DNA of 64,000 nt from Metridium senile (Eukaryota; Cnidaria; Anthozoa; Actiniaria; Metridiidae): the NCBI GenBank assembly GCA_949775045.1, contig OX459105.1, positions 9,192,547 to 9,256,546 on the forward strand. Direction: 5' to 3'. The translations under genes and the position numbers were made by a program. Below are positions 25,050-36,856 of this stretch, one piece after another (positions within the stretch are counted from its first letter, which is position 1; every line of letters starts with the position of its first letter). The notes beneath the pieces are model-generated. The model made no database searches, was not told the DNA's origin, and saw nothing but the letters and a program-made list of their open reading frames with translations.

Positions 25050-25245
25050 TGAACAAATAAATTCTTCTGAGAATTCTCAACCATCCAAACAAATCGCTTG
25101 TTATAAGGAAAAATCTACAAAGCCTTCACAATTTTCAAAACTACAAAATTAAATTCTGCAGGTAATGTTTTCATGAAAATATCACATTTTTTAAATTTAT
25201 TTTGTGTGTGGAGAATATGGTAGATACAAGTGGAGAATGATTGGT
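25050..25245. repeat. dispersed repeat (right part)
   Basis: Continues the repeat broken at 22343. It matches 5015-5205, including GAGAATTCTCAACCATCCAA and AGAATATGGTAGATACAAGT. Confidence 0.7.
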
Positions 25246-25689
25246 AACCATGGAATACAGTCGTCCAATCAGAATGAGTTTTACAAAAGAAGGCCTGGTT
25301 GCGAAGTTATCGGTGTCCGTTAAGTGCTAGTCACAGATCATCTGAAGAAAAATTGTCGTTGAAAATCGTTCAATATTTATGATTTCGTGAGGTCTGACTG
25401 GGGATCCGTGAAAATTTTGCTGGTCTCTGGACAGAAGGATCATTAATCTATGTTGTTGAGGGGATTTTGAAAGCAAAGGAAGGATTAAACATAATTTTTT
25501 CGACCATCGAAGACAAGCGATCTCGATCACGAGTGACCAGCCTTTCCATATTTAAGTACAGGTGGGCAAACATTAAGAAAAAATGCTCTAAAACGTTCAA
25601 AAACCACCAAGAATGACATTAAATAAGTTAAACAACAACAACACAGGATTGAAATATGTTCAAATTTATTTCAATAAAAAATATTGATT

Positions 25690-27310
25690 TTTTCCTCACA
25701 TATCTCTACTGTAAAAGTGAATTGCTTGGGCTGCCTGTGGGTAAACCTTGAGTTTGGTGTTTAAGGATAGCTGGTTATTTTCCCGCTCTCTTGCTCAGTC
25801 TAGCCAACACTCCTGCAGCTTTTGCACTACGTTTATCAAATTCTCTATCGAGAGACTGGTGATGATAGAGCCCAGGTAGGTGAAGTGGTCAGTAACTTCA
25901 AGCCCCTTATTATCAATACTGAGGTTTCCCAACTATGCTCAGCAGGGAGATACCGCGATAGTTATTGTCACTGCGGTCATCCTTGTTTTTGTAAAGGGTG
26001 ACTATTTTTGCATTGGGCATATCTTGAGGTACATTGCATTTGCTCCAACAGAGACGCAAGAGCTCGTAGAGTACTTGTGGTTCCAGTAAGACTGATTTTC
26101 CACTTTTGGTAATCTCAGGAGGTACGCCATCCATACCCGGTGCTTTTCCACTGGGCATTGCATCAATAGCCTTGCTGAGTTTTTCAACTGTTGGTACTGA
26201 ATCCAATTATTTCAAGACAGGAAGGTCCATGAAGCTGTCGAGCGCTTCCTGAGAGTTTCATAGGAATAAAGATGTAGGTGATGTTCGACCCACCGGTCAA
26301 TTATCTTATTACTGTCGGTAATCACCTCGCCTGATTTAGTCTTCAGGGGCGCAGTCTTTATAGTTGACTTGCCGTTTGCTTGCTTTATAACCTCATACAT
26401 ACCCCTAATATAACCAGAGTCTGAGGCACGTTGGATGTTATCTGCGAGTTGAAGCCAGTAAGTATTAGCACAGCGACGAGCAGTTCGTTGGGCCCTGTTT
26501 CGAGCGGTTTTCAGTGTCTGTAGACTGACAGTTCTTCCTGGAATGGTATAGTTTAAAAGGCTTGAGCTTTGCCTTTGAGGCAATCAGAGAGTGATCGGTG
26601 TCGCAGTCAGCACTGTGGTAAGCTCTCGTATTCCCGACAATGTTCAGGGACTTAATTGCATCTGGTAATAATCAAGTCCAACTGGTGCCAATGTTTCGAA
26701 TCTTGAATGCCTCCAAGATGCTTTGTGGCAAGCCTTGTTCTGGAAGTATTTGTAACGCACAGCTTGTGGTAACAACATAGTTCCAGGAACCTCTGGCCGT
26801 TCTCGTTCATTTCCCCCATGCCATGGTGACCTAACATATTTGGCCAGTATATATTCATGATCAGCACCCACTCTCGCAATGAAGTCCCCCAGAAGAAAGA
26901 GATAATCTGATTCAGAGATTACTTTGATGACGCTGTCTAGATGTTCGTAGAAATGGTCTTTGGCCTCGGGCGTGGATATTAGTGTTGGTGCATAAATACA
27001 AACGAGATTTATGACACCCTCTTGTGTAGAGAGGCGTAGAGTGAAGATTCTCTCGGTGCTACCCGTTAGGGTTTCCGTCGTACAAAGTAGGGTGTTTCTA
27101 ATGGCGAAACCAACACCATGTTCCCTGGTTTCCTCTTCACTTTTCCTTGCCGAAAGAAGGTATAATTTCTCTCTCTCAATGATCCGGTGTCAGGGAGGCG
27201 AGTCTCTTGAAGGGCTTCAATGTCGATGTTCAAGGTGTATAGCTCGCGGTCAATCACTGAGGCCACTCCTATACGCTGCAAAATATACCCTGATTTAACA
27301 TTACACAAAT
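25690..27310 (-). mobile_element. decayed LINE with endonuclease and internally deleted RT
   Basis: On the minus strand, in order: an AP-endonuclease N-part (27066-27308; DIEALQETRLPDTGSL, NYTFF), an endonuclease C-part in shifting frames (26644-26879; LGHHGMGEMNENGQRFLELC, HQLDLII), a linker (26212-26583; WLQLADNIQRASDSGYIRGM), RT fingers (25913-26206; MPSGKAPGMDGVPPEI, NYRGISLLSIVGK), then directly an RT C-terminal piece (about 25720-25915; DHFTYLGSII, TKLKVYP). The catalytic palm with the YxDD box is missing between the last two, which indicates an internal deletion. Frameshifts and stops make it inactive. The clade is not certain. Confidence 0.85.
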
Positions 27311-27680
27311 AAGAAATTTAGATTTAGATAGATTAGATCAGGCAAGCAAGCCATTGTGGTTTTCAATAGCACGAAAGGCTCTATGATTTTGTGAGTCAAA
27401 CTCTGATTGGCTAATGAATTGGAACGGAATGTAGCACTTTTTGAAAAGGCCGAGTGCAATGAGGTACCGTTTCGCGAGGCTAAACACGGCTGCGGAGAAG
27501 ATTTTTCACCAATCCATTCACTTATTTTTAATGTAACTTCTCCTTCATTGACGATGGCTGTATAAATGCGAAAAATGTCTAAATTAAACATATTAATTTA
27601 TTCATTCGTTCATACACTAGTTCGTTCGTTCGTTCGTTCAAGTATTCAATAATAATTATATCAAATTGTTCTTGCAGGTA

Positions 27681-27989
27681 ATGGACGTTTTTATCGTGTT
27701 CGTTACCTTAGCCTGTTCACAAATGACTTCAGTTTACTGTCAAGCTTGTAAACCAGCCAGTGATTTTACGAGACATTATAACCAGGCTCTAAACGGTCAC
27801 GTGATCAAGACTATTACAGCCAATCGTATGGAGTGTTCATTGCAGTGTGAAGAGCTGATGGGATGTCGGTCTACTAACGTGTACAAAGACGAGACAGGAA
27901 AAGAAATGTGTGATTTGAGCAAATCATCGAAGTCAATGAGTCCCGACTCGATGGTATCGAGGGCTGGGTACGAATATTACGAACTAACG
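27681..27989 (+). CDS. lectin gene A, exon 1: signal peptide + PAN/apple domain
   Basis: 103 codons from the ATG at 27681 to a GTAAGC donor, ending in phase 0. Residues 1-20 form a hydrophobic signal peptide (VFIVFVTLAC core). Residues 23-103 carry C23, C52, C56, C62 and C77 in the CxxxCxxxxxCxSxN spacing of PAN_1 domains, which mediate protein or carbohydrate contacts. TTGCAG just before GTAATGG looks like an acceptor, so a noncoding upstream exon is likely. The product should enter the secretory pathway. Unit B keeps only the last 35 nt of this exon. The ATG is the only one that leaves a full signal peptide. Confidence 0.8.
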
Positions 27990-28406
27990 GTAAGCACGTC
28001 ACATAACACTAGCTATACATAAGCATCATATTAAAATTAGCGGGACTTATTTGCCTCACATTTGCTTCTTTTTATTTGACTTTCTGTTTGATCATTAGTG
28101 AGTGACTGCATTTTCACCTAAAATCGTGGAACTTTGAGCACTTCAATTCTATAATTTCACGTCGAGAAACGTTAGATTGCGTGTTCTTACCGTCAGATGT
28201 AGCTCAACAACCATCTTATCTGTAACTGGAAGGAATTTCGTGAGATTATTTTAAGAATTCGGTATGCACTACCAACTTACCTACAAATTACTTAGCATTT
28301 TGATATATGATGTGCTATGTATATTGCATTTGAAGATCGTTCGTTTGTTGATGTTATGTCTACTAAAAATCGGTCAAACCTCGATCTAACTAATTTGTTT
28401 GAAAAG

Positions 28407-28499
28407 AGTTCACCCAAAGGTTCTTTTGGACAAAGAAAATAGTTCACCCAAAGGTTCTTTTGGACAAAGAAAATAGTTCACCCAAAGGTTCTTTTGGAG
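28407..28499. repeat. 34-bp tandem repeat, three copies (intron)
   Basis: AGTTCACCCAAAGGTTCTTT-type units start at 28407, 28441 and 28475. They lie in the intron just before the lectin N-half exon of gene A. Confidence 0.9.
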
Positions 28500-28602
28500 A
28501 AATTATGAAGGAATTGAACTGTCGGCAGTTTCTCGATTTTTACCGAAACTCACTCTTTTAAAAGTAGCTTTCTATACTAGCATTTCATTTTGTGGTTTTC
28601 AG

Positions 28603-28810
28603 TCAAGAAATGGCTGCAGTACAGAAAAGTGTCTTGGTGTTGTTGACTGGAAGGTATTCAATTCGTCTCAATTTCGGTTATTCAACGACCGAGTGACCTA
28701 GGGCGAGGCTCGAACCAGATGTCGCGATCATGGAGGAGACCTGGTATCGATTCACAGCCAACAAGAGATGGACTTCATCTCAACAGAGCTTCTACCAAGC
28801 GCACCAAAAG
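28603..28810 (+). pseudogene. lectin gene A, exon 2: C-type lectin N-half with in-frame TAG
   Basis: 208 nt after TTTTCAG, phase 0 in, phase 1 out, donor GTATGT. It encodes CLGVVDWKVFNSSQFRLFND, then (after the stop) GEARTRC...GGDLV.IHS-type sequence of a C-type lectin domain. The codon at 28699 is TAG where gene B has TGG (the conserved W of ATWGEA). Confidence 0.8.
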
Positions 28811-28916
28811 GTATGTCAATAGTGACCACAAGGTCTGGATGAGTTTATAGTTTACGTGCATGGCGGTAATCAGTAAAATTTCAGGGCAATCCAGCACCAA
28901 ATAGAAACATCGTTAA

Positions 28917-29938
28917 GAGCCAATGTCAGCTAAAACCAGACAAAATCGCCGAAATCTGGCCACAGCTGAGACATTAACCTACAATCATTTTGATGCATAC
29001 ATATGCGAACCGCTACGAAAGCAACAACAATGTACTGGACTAATCATGCTCGATTTAAGATATAAATGTTTAAAGGTTTATTTGTTTTCCACTAACAAAA
29101 GTAAATACAAATACAAAGATAAGCTAAATTAAGTGGAGGGTGTAAGAGAGACAACCCAAAGGGTTAAGTAAATTACTCTTGCACCCAAAAGATTATATGA
29201 TAATTACTAGTAAAACAGTAAAGACAGTTACAGTAGAACTCAAGATAAAATTAATGATAGTGGATTAATAAACTAATAATAAGTTTACAGCTATATTCAT
29301 ACATACACTTGCCAATTGCAAGGCCATTTTGTGACTATTTGAATAAGCGATGAACAGGGCTCATTTTAATCTTGATAACTCGTTTAAAAATAAAGTTAGA
29401 CACACGTATAGCCCTTAGCTGTAAAGATGAGTGATTTAAAAAGAATTTGATATAAAATGTATCGGTTTATGCTGCGAATCAAGTATTATACGGCGCTACG
29501 AAAAATGGCTAATTTTCAGTTTTTATAAAGTGTCGCAACGTACTGCACCCGCCGGGCAAAAATGTTTAACGGCTTCTAGCTCAACAACGAAATCATTTCT
29601 TACCAAACTAAATGCATTCTTGTTTTAGTCTTAGTCGACAGATTTTCAGGCAAATTTATTTTTGAAGCAAAAACGAGTGGGTGGTTTTTACCGAGACAGC
29701 ATCAAACGGAGACGTTTTTAGGATGAGATATTTTTGTCTCCTCAGACCGCTGATTCATGTCTCGAGACCGCGAAATCGATATTTTTTTAATAATTCGAAT
29801 CGAAAAATCCTTTGAATTTTGAAAAACCGACCACAGAACCTTTCAAAACTCACAAATACCTACCTACAGTGCCAAAATGAGGTTAAGTTGATTTTGCGCC
29901 GTGGTCGGACTTTGTCTGGTTCTAGCTGACACTGGCTC
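28917..29938. mobile_element. TTAA-flanked (piggyBac-type target) non-autonomous element
   Basis: TTAA | GAGCCAATGTCAGCT ... AGCTGACACTGGCTC | TTAA, about 1.0 kb. The inverted ends extend further (ACCAGACAAA / TTTGTCTGGT). There is no transposase. It sits in the intron just after the lectin N-half exon of A. Gene B has a different TTAA element in the equivalent intron. Confidence 0.8.
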
Positions 29939-30558
29939 TTAAGAATTGGTTTAAAACAAAATACAGTCCTTCCAAACAATTGCCCTAAACCTAACCAAAC
30001 AAAAGTAGTTTAAAAAAATAAAAATAAAAATAGTAACCTTTATATTTTCTTGCATCATATTAAAAGGTAACCGGGCCTTTGCATGGAAGCGAAATGAACG
30101 TTGAGCTTGCAATGATAGAGACATTTTAACACTTTGTGGGATAATTATTCACGTGTCTCTTTCATTGCAAGTTTATGATAGTCTCGCTTCGATGGAAAGG
30201 CTTGGTCGAGCTAGTGGCTGCAGTATGCACCTTAGTTTTTAAATATCAGTCCTTTCATATGCTTATTGTAAGGGCATTGAGACGTATGACATATGCCCTT
30301 TATAATAAATACATTTGACTCCGTTTTAAACCAAGTGTCAGCAATGTGCGCCTTAATTTTAGGAAGTGTTTTATAAGGATGTCGGGAGCTGTGTAAACTT
30401 TTGCTTTATATAAAACACGTCCACTACAGTATGACTCGTTATAAGGCAAGTTTAGGTATCGGTTCATATATTTGACAGGTTTGAAAGCAAATTGAGACTT
30501 GCGTAATATGCGCTATATAAGCACCAAATTGTATTTATAGAAATGTATTCCATTTTAG

Positions 30559-30628
30559 GAAATGCTACACAACTGACGTTCTTGATAATGTTCTTGAGAT
30601 TAGATGGAATATCTGACGTATCATTAAG
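30559..30628 (+). CDS. lectin gene A, exon 3: start of laminin-G-like domain
   Basis: 70 nt, acceptor CATTTTAG, donor GTAAAC, phase 1 in and phase 2 out. It encodes a short leader and MFLRLDGISDVSL, the first strand of the domain. It aligns with 45923-45989 in B, which is one codon shorter. Confidence 0.7.
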
Positions 30629-30730
30629 GTAAACACATGTTAACATTGAAACAGTAAAGAACAAAACAAGTAATCACCCAGCAATCATTAATTATTAATA
30701 TGAACAATTATTGTGGTATTATTTAAATGC

Positions 30731-30735
30731 TGTTA

Positions 30736-30797
<62 letters not shown>

Positions 30798-30802
30798 GAT
30801 AG
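30731..30802. repeat. (GAT)n microsatellite
   Basis: Trinucleotide array in the intron before the next laminin-G exon. A related GAT-rich patch lies at 50085-50200 in unit B. Confidence 0.9.
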
Positions 30803-30840
30803 TGATGATCATAATCATGAAAAGGTAATATTCTTTGCAG

Positions 30841-31119
30841 TCTTAAAGGAACCGCCTCATACAAAACTGTAGACGGTTACAAAGCTCTCTACCTCGACGG
30901 TAACAGCCAAAACTATGCAACCACGCCTCCCATGCAATTAAAAAATCGGGGTTTCTCCATTGGGGCTTGGGTCAAGCTCTTAACACCAATGTCAGAAGGT
31001 TTAGTGTATGGTGATTGGGATTCGCCTTACCAGTTCGCTTTGAAGATTGGCAAGGACGGAAAGGTCCATTTTAAGCTTATGTTTAAATCTTCGAATACTA
31101 CAACTTTATCTTCTACCAG
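30841..31119 (+). CDS. lectin gene A, exon 4: laminin-G core
   Basis: 279 nt, acceptor TTTGCAG, phase 2 in and out. Key strands are YKALYLDGNSQNYATTP and FSIGAWVKLLTP, then YQFALKIGKDGKVHFKLMF. These are hallmarks of the concanavalin-A-like/Laminin_G_3 fold. The donor (GTACTA) is weaker than the GTAAGA in B. Confidence 0.85.
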
Positions 31120-31378
31120 GTACTATAGGATTTGGTGATTTTACATCTATTAGATAGTATATAACCATTTCAAAAAACTTTTGGTTGAAGGTTTTGTTGC
31201 TTGTTGCATGTTGCATGTAAGGCTCGAAATGCACTATGGATGATATGAATTCAAGCAGCGAAAGTACACAATATAATAACTTATGGAATTTTTACGATAA
31301 AAGTAAACACATTAAAATTGAAGAAAAACTATAGAAATTGAAATTCATTGTTAAACTCATCTTTTGTTCTTCTAACAG

Positions 31379-31635
31379 TGCAGTCATTTCCAACGTCTGG
31401 ACGCATGTGATGGCCTCGTGGGGATATATAGAAAAAATTGGAAATGTTTTCATCAACGGCATTAAAGAAGCAGAGCAATATTTCGATTTCTCCAACGCAG
31501 ACCTTATGTCGACCAATCATGACTATGACATAGGACTTGACAGAAATGCAAGTAGTGTACTCCACGCTTATATTAGAGAACTGACTGTTTTCAATAATAT
31601 CATTGAAAGCAATGATACACTCTTCAAAAGAATGG
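31379..31635 (+). CDS. lectin gene A, exon 5: laminin-G C-terminal part
   Basis: 257 nt, acceptor CTAACAG, donor GTAAGA, phase 2 in, phase 1 out. VWTHVMASWGY, VFINGIKEA, DIGLDRNASSV and AYIRELTVFN are typical of the last strands of a ConA-like lectin/LamG domain. The block is nearly identical in B and C. Confidence 0.88.
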
Positions 31636-31961
31636 GTAAGATTTATCAACAATTATTCACCGAAGTTCTAGGTACATGTTAAACATTTTCCGAAGTTCTC
31701 AAACAAATTATCGCACAAAATGTTTAGTAATCACATGCATATTTATACTATAAAATATTTTAATTTATACAATAGCTGCCAATATGATAAGGATAGATAC
31801 ATACATATGAGGACGAGCACGAGCACGAGCACGAGCACGAAGACAAGGATCATAACGAGGGTGGGGACGAGGATGCAGTTATGTGTTCACATTATTGTGA
31901 TGTGTTGGCATTGTACTGTGCTGAAGTTTTTACAATGTGCTGATGTTTTTTTATTGTGTTG

Positions 31962-32764
31962 ATGTGTTTACATTGTGATGATGTGTCCACATTGTGATGA
32001 TGTGTTCACATTGTGGTGATGTGCTTACGTTGTGGTGATATGTCCACATTGTGATAATGTGTTCACATTGTAGTGATGTGTTCGCATTGTGGTAATGTGT
32101 TCACATTGTTGTGATGTGTTCACATTGTGGTAATGTGTTCACATCGTAGTGATGTGTTCACATTGTGGTGATGTGTTCACATTGTGGTGATGTGTTCGCA
32201 TTGTGGTGATGTGTTCACATCGTAGTGATGTGTTCACATTGTAGTGATGTGTTCACATTGTGGTGATGTGTTCACATTGTTGTGATGTGTTCACATTGTG
32301 GTAATGTGTTCACATCGTAGTGATGTGTTCACATTGTGGTGATGTGTTCACATTGTGGTGATGTGTTCACATTGTGATGATGTGTTCGCATTGTGGTGTT
32401 GTGTTCACATCGTAGTGATGTGTTCACATTGTAGTGATGTGTTCACATTGTGGTGATGTGTTCACATTGTAGTGATGTGTTCACATTGTGGTGATGTGTT
32501 CGCATTGTGGTGATGTGTTCACATCGTAGTGATGTGTTCACATTGTGGTGATGTGTTCGCATTGTGGTGTTGTGTTCACACTGTGGTGTTGTGTTCGCAT
32601 TGTGGTGATGTGTTCACATTGTAGTGATGTGTTCGCATTGTGGTGTTGTGTTCACATTGTGGTGATGTGTTCACATTGTTGTGTTGTGTTCACATACATT
32701 ATGGTGATGTGTTCACATTGTTGTGATGTGTTCACATTGTGGTGATGTGTTCACATTGTGGTGA
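31962..32764. repeat. 19-bp minisatellite in lectin gene A intron
   Basis: About 40 units of GATGTGTTCACATTGTGGT and close variants (TAGT, TTCGC), preceded by a short GAGCAC array (31812-31840). The same satellite, inverted, occupies the equivalent intron of unit C (58268-58830). Confidence 0.95.
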
Positions 32765-32849
32765 ATAACATACATTCGTCTGCATTATAGATATCAACGT
32801 TTTACAGCACATCAAAATATATTTAACGCTAAACAACGTTTCTTTTCAG

Positions 32850-33091
32850 GACGACAGGACAAACGAAAAGCAGTTTGGACCGGCTTGAATGATCTTACCC
32901 AAGAAAACATGTTCACTTTCAGTGATGGATCATCAATGTCCTATCAGAACTGGAACGGCGGTGGCCCAAGAGATACTTACAAGTTCTCTGACTGTGTGTT
33001 CTTTCCATTGGAAAAAAAGTCCAATTACAAATGGAAAGATGGCCCTTGTGGTCTGGAGCTTCCATACATTTGCAGAAGAAAAATTAATTGA
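32850..33091 (+). CDS. lectin gene A, exon 6: C-type lectin C-half
   Basis: 242 nt after TTTTCAG, phase 1 in, ending in [11 protein letters not shown], the FTFSDGS and NWNGG strands, [19 protein letters not shown]: the WIGL-equivalent, the two C-terminal cysteines and the final strand of the lectin fold are present. The sugar-specificity triplet is neither EPN nor QPD (GPRD instead), so classical Ca-dependent mannose or galactose binding is doubtful. Confidence 0.88.
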
Positions 33092-33124
33092 TTATGAAAT
33101 TGTATCTATCAAGATGTGATTTTA

Positions 33125-33661
33125 ATAACTGAACAAGAACAAGAACAACAACAACAACAACAATTAACAATAACATGGACAGAACAAAAATAAACAGAAC
33201 AACAAGAACCACAAGAACAACAAGAACAACAAGAACCGCACAAGAACCACAAGAACCACAAGGGCAACAAGAACCACAAGAACCACAAGAACCACAAGAA
33301 CCACAAGAACAACAAGAACCACAAGAACCACAAGAGCAAGAAGAAGAAAAAGAACAAACAGAACAACAAGAACCACAAGAACCACAAGAACCACAAGAAC
33401 CACAAGAACCACAAGAACCACAAGAGCAACAAGAACCACAAGAAACACAAGAAACACAAGAAACACAAGAAACACAAGAACCACAAGAACCACAAGAACC
33501 ACAAGAACCACAAGAGCAAGAAGAACAACAAGAACAACAAGAACAACAAGAACAACAAGAACAGCAAGAACCACAAGAACCAAAAGAACCAAAAGAGCCG
33601 CAAGAACCACAAGAACCGCAAGAACCACAAGAACCACAAGAACCACAAGAACTACAAGAAC
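33125..33661. repeat. CACAAGAAC 9-bp minisatellite, left block
   Basis: Units CAAGAACCA with CAAGAACAA and CAAGAAACA variants. Pro-Gln-Glu-rich frames across it are repeat artefacts. It continues in the same orientation at 35479, so it was split by the inverted repeat between. Confidence 0.95.
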
Positions 33662-35478
33662 CAAGGGCACCAGGACAAACAACACAGTTCGATATTGTAG
33701 ATATTTTCTAAGTTATATAGATCAAATATACGTTATTGCTCTTCACTTATCTGGTATCCTGCGTATATCTTGAGTTCCCTTGGCGATTTATACGGTGTTT
33801 TCCTCCAATTGGAAAGGTCAAAAGTGATCGATGTATTTATGTATCTTGTACGTTAGTTTAAAAACCAGTAACGGTCGTACCTGGCGCTTTGAGTACGGAT
33901 AGAGACTGCATACAGCTAATGCGACCGCGCGATATCAGTTACGTCATTAATTACAAACCAGCTTGTCAATCACAAGAGTTTTACCTTCGGTTCACTAAAA
34001 TAACCCGGGGTAAGCAACTCTGCTGCTTTCTATTGTCCTCTCGTCTGCTGGTTTAATCCAATTATTATGACAAGTGGGGTGGGCATTTGTTTACACAGCG
34101 ATGACAGATGCGGCTGTACGAACCAATGGCCAGCGAGGGTCAGCCTGGGCGCGGGGGTAATACGACCTTCATTGGTCCCCGCTCGGAACCGAACGTTAGC
34201 GAAATACGATCGAGGTAATTTGAAACAGCTTATTTGGACACGCGTATGTGACCTTGACACAGCCCGTTTATAAACATGTGTTTAACTGCCACAAGTCATA
34301 TCCTGAAGTATGTGAATCTATTACGACCAAAATCACCCAAAACAAACACCCGATACTTGTACTGTAAATCAAAATTGCAACAAAACAATAAACTATAAAA
34401 CCATGTTCAGTTAAAATCACGATTCATTGCATACATACATGTCATTCATCAGCTGCCTACCAAACAGCAGGTCAGCACTCGGTTACCTTGAGTTCCCTTG
34501 GCGATTTATACGGTGTTTTCCTCCAATTGGAAAGGTCAAAAGCGATGTATTTATGTATCTTGTATCTTGCTAATAACAGATTAGTGCGATTGATTTTGGC
34601 GGGTCATGCTATTGCGCGATCTGGACGAGTATAAATCGCCAAGGGAACTCAAGGTAACCGAGTGCTGACCTGCTGTTTGGTAGGCAGCTGATGAATGACA
34701 TGTATGTATGCAATGAATCGTGATTTTAACTGAACATGGTTTTATAGTTTATTGTTTTGTTGCAATTTTGATTTACAGTACAAGTATCGGGTGTTTGTTT
34801 TGGGTGATTTTGGTCGTAATAGATTCACATACTTCAGGATATGACTTGTGGCAGTTAAACACATGTTTATAAACGGGCTGTGTCAAGGTCACATACGCGT
34901 GTCCAAATAAGCTGTTTCAAATTACCTCGATCGTATTTCGCTAACGTTCGGTTCCGAGCGGGGACCAATGAAGGTCGTATTACCCCCGCGCCCAGGCTGA
35001 CCCTCGCTGGCCATTGGTTCGTACAGCCGCATCTGTCATCGCTGTGTAAACAAATGCCCACCCCACTTGTCATAATAATTGGATTAAACCAGCAGACGAG
35101 AGGACAATAGAAAGCAGCAGAGTTGCTTACCCCGGGTTATTTTAGTGAACCGAAGGTAAAACTCTTGTGATTGACAAGCTGGTTTGTAATTAATGACGTA
35201 ACTGATATCGCGCGGTCGCATTAGCTGTATGCAGTCTCTATCCGTACTCAAAGCGCCAGGTACGACCGTTACTGGTTTTTAAACTAACGTACAAGATACA
35301 TAAATACATCGATCACTTTTGACCTTTCCAATTGGAGGAAAACACCGTATAAATCGCCAAGGGAACTCAAGATATACGCAGGATACCAGATAAGTGAAGA
35401 GCAATAACGTATATTTGATCTATATAACTTAGAAAATATCTACAATATCGAACTGTGTTGTTTGTCCTGGTGCCCTTG
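33662..35478. mobile_element. 1.8 kb foldback element: two ~850-bp inverted arms, 117-bp loop
   Basis: Left arm 33662-34511 and right arm 34629-35478 are inverse copies (paired coordinates sum to 69140 wherever checked). Termini are CAAGGGCACCAGGACAAAC. The motif CTTGAGTTCCCTTGGCG lies near both the outer and inner parts of each arm. The loop 34512-34628 repeats part of the arm (GGTGTTTTCCTCCAATTGG), so a smaller inverted element may be nested in the centre. No transposase. Mirror-image frames of 68 and 76 codons in both arms are by-products. Confidence 0.85.
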
Positions 35479-35745
35479 CAAGAACCACAAGAACCACAAG
35501 AACCACAAGAACCACAAGAACCACAAGAACCACAAGAACCACAAGAACCACAAGAACCACAAGAACCACAAGAACCACAAGAACCACAAGAACCACAACA
35601 ACCACAACAACCACAACAACCACAACAACCACAACAACCACAACAACCACAACAACCACAACAACCACAAGAACTACAAGAACCACAAGAACCACAAGAA
35701 CCACAAGAACCACAACAACCACAACAACCACAAGAACAATAAGAA
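35479..35745. repeat. CACAAGAAC 9-bp minisatellite, right block
   Basis: Continuation of the 33125-33661 array, with an inner run of CACAACAAC variants. The orientation is the same as on the other side of the foldback element. Confidence 0.95.
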
Positions 35746-35749
35746 CAAC

Positions 35750-36080
35750 GAGAACTCTACGATACATCTACGAAAATCTACAAAAGAACGCCCCGCTACA
35801 AAGTCAGCTAAAAAGGTATTGACAAGTGAAAGGAGAACTTGATTTGGCTTTTAAGATCTAAAAAACACCAGGCTTCATTAGACTACACAATCACAACCCA
35901 TACAGGACATGCAATAAAAGGTACTTTTCGACAAGAGGTGAACTTAGAAAAAGTTGGAAGACCTTCTTTGGATAGACAAGCAACGGGCACTACGATGATG
36001 TACAAAAAGGACTTCACGCAGTTGTTGGAGCGTACTCCGGTTTCCTTGCTCCATACCAATCACGCGCCGAGCGGGAAAAA

Positions 36081-36121
<41 letters not shown>

Positions 36122-36430
36122 ATTGAGAGGTACTTTGCATCGGCGATTCTGTTGACACTTCTCTCGTGCTCTATCAATCCCCGCGGGCTATATAACTGCA
36201 CACAGCACGCGCGGAGTTGCTTTTTCTTCAATTAATTTCAATATCAATGGAATCAAGAAAATTGATTTGAATTATCTTATATTATAGATAAATATACTTT
36301 TCACTTGCAAGTATATTACTAATTAAAACGTTTAGAAACTCAAAATAGTGTAACTGCACACAGCACACGCGCGCGTTTGCTATTTCTTCAATTAATTTCA
36401 ATCACAATGGAATTAATAAAATAATTTCAA
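35750..36430. other. unrecognised frame and short repeats
   Basis: An 81-codon plus frame (35839-36084) has no motif I recognise and runs into a (GAT)n array (36081-36121). After it, two ~60-bp near-copies (36196-36255 and 36350-36415; ACTGCACACAGCAC, TTCTTCAATTAATTTCAAT) are related to 53990-54130. Probably repeat-derived. Confidence 0.4.
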
Positions 36431-36434
36431 CTAT

Positions 36435-36584
36435 ATTATATTATGTTATGTTATGTTATGTTATGTTATGTTATGTTATGTTATGTTATGTTATGTTATG
36501 TTATGTTATGTTATGTTATGTTATGTTATGTTATGTTATGTTATGTTATGTTATGTTATGTTATGTTATGTTATGTTATGTTAT
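36435..36584. repeat. (TTATG)n pentanucleotide array
   Basis: About 30 perfect pentamers. The Met-Leu-Cys-Tyr-Val frame is an artefact. Confidence 0.97.
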
Positions 36585-36856
36585 ACTAAAAATCTCATTA
36601 ATAATTCATGACCATTTTGTCCAATCCGATGCTCCTCTCTGGTCACGAGGAAAGCATTGTATACCGCATAATCTACGTTTGAAACGCGGAGGGATTATGG
36701 TGTAGAATAGAAGAACAATGGAATGCAAATGAACATTGTCCATAATTCAGATATTACCCTTCCCCCATCCCCCCATCTCTACTGACGAGTAAACATCAGC
36801 CTTAGAAATAATTTACTTTTAGATTTTTGGCAAAAAAAACTGAGTATTTGATCATG

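Larger units (their letters stand above)
27681..33091 (+). pseudogene. lectin gene A: PAN / split C-type lectin / laminin-G protein with a nonsense codon
   Basis: Six exons can be placed: 27681-27989, 28603-28810, 30559-30628, 30841-31119, 31379-31635 and 32850-33091, stop TGA. Exon phases agree throughout (0, 1, 2, 2, 1). The predicted order is signal peptide, PAN domain, N-half of a C-type lectin domain, a laminin-G/concanavalin-A-like domain over three exons, then the C-half of the lectin domain. An in-frame TAG at 28699-28701 replaces the TGG of gene B, and the donor after exon 4 (GTACTA) is weak. Skipping exon 2 would break the frame, so the copy is probably a pseudogene or a nonsense allele. 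Other exons look well kept, so the loss may be recent. Confidence 0.75.

Noticed and set aside
33175..33711. 178-codon Pro/Gln/Glu-repeat open frame
   Set aside because: It is the translation of a 9-bp minisatellite with no stop by chance. It begins and ends in repeat or foldback sequence and other frames are equally open.
34030..35110. Mirror-image 68- and 76-codon frames
   Set aside because: Same sequence read on both arms of the foldback element. No domain similarity.
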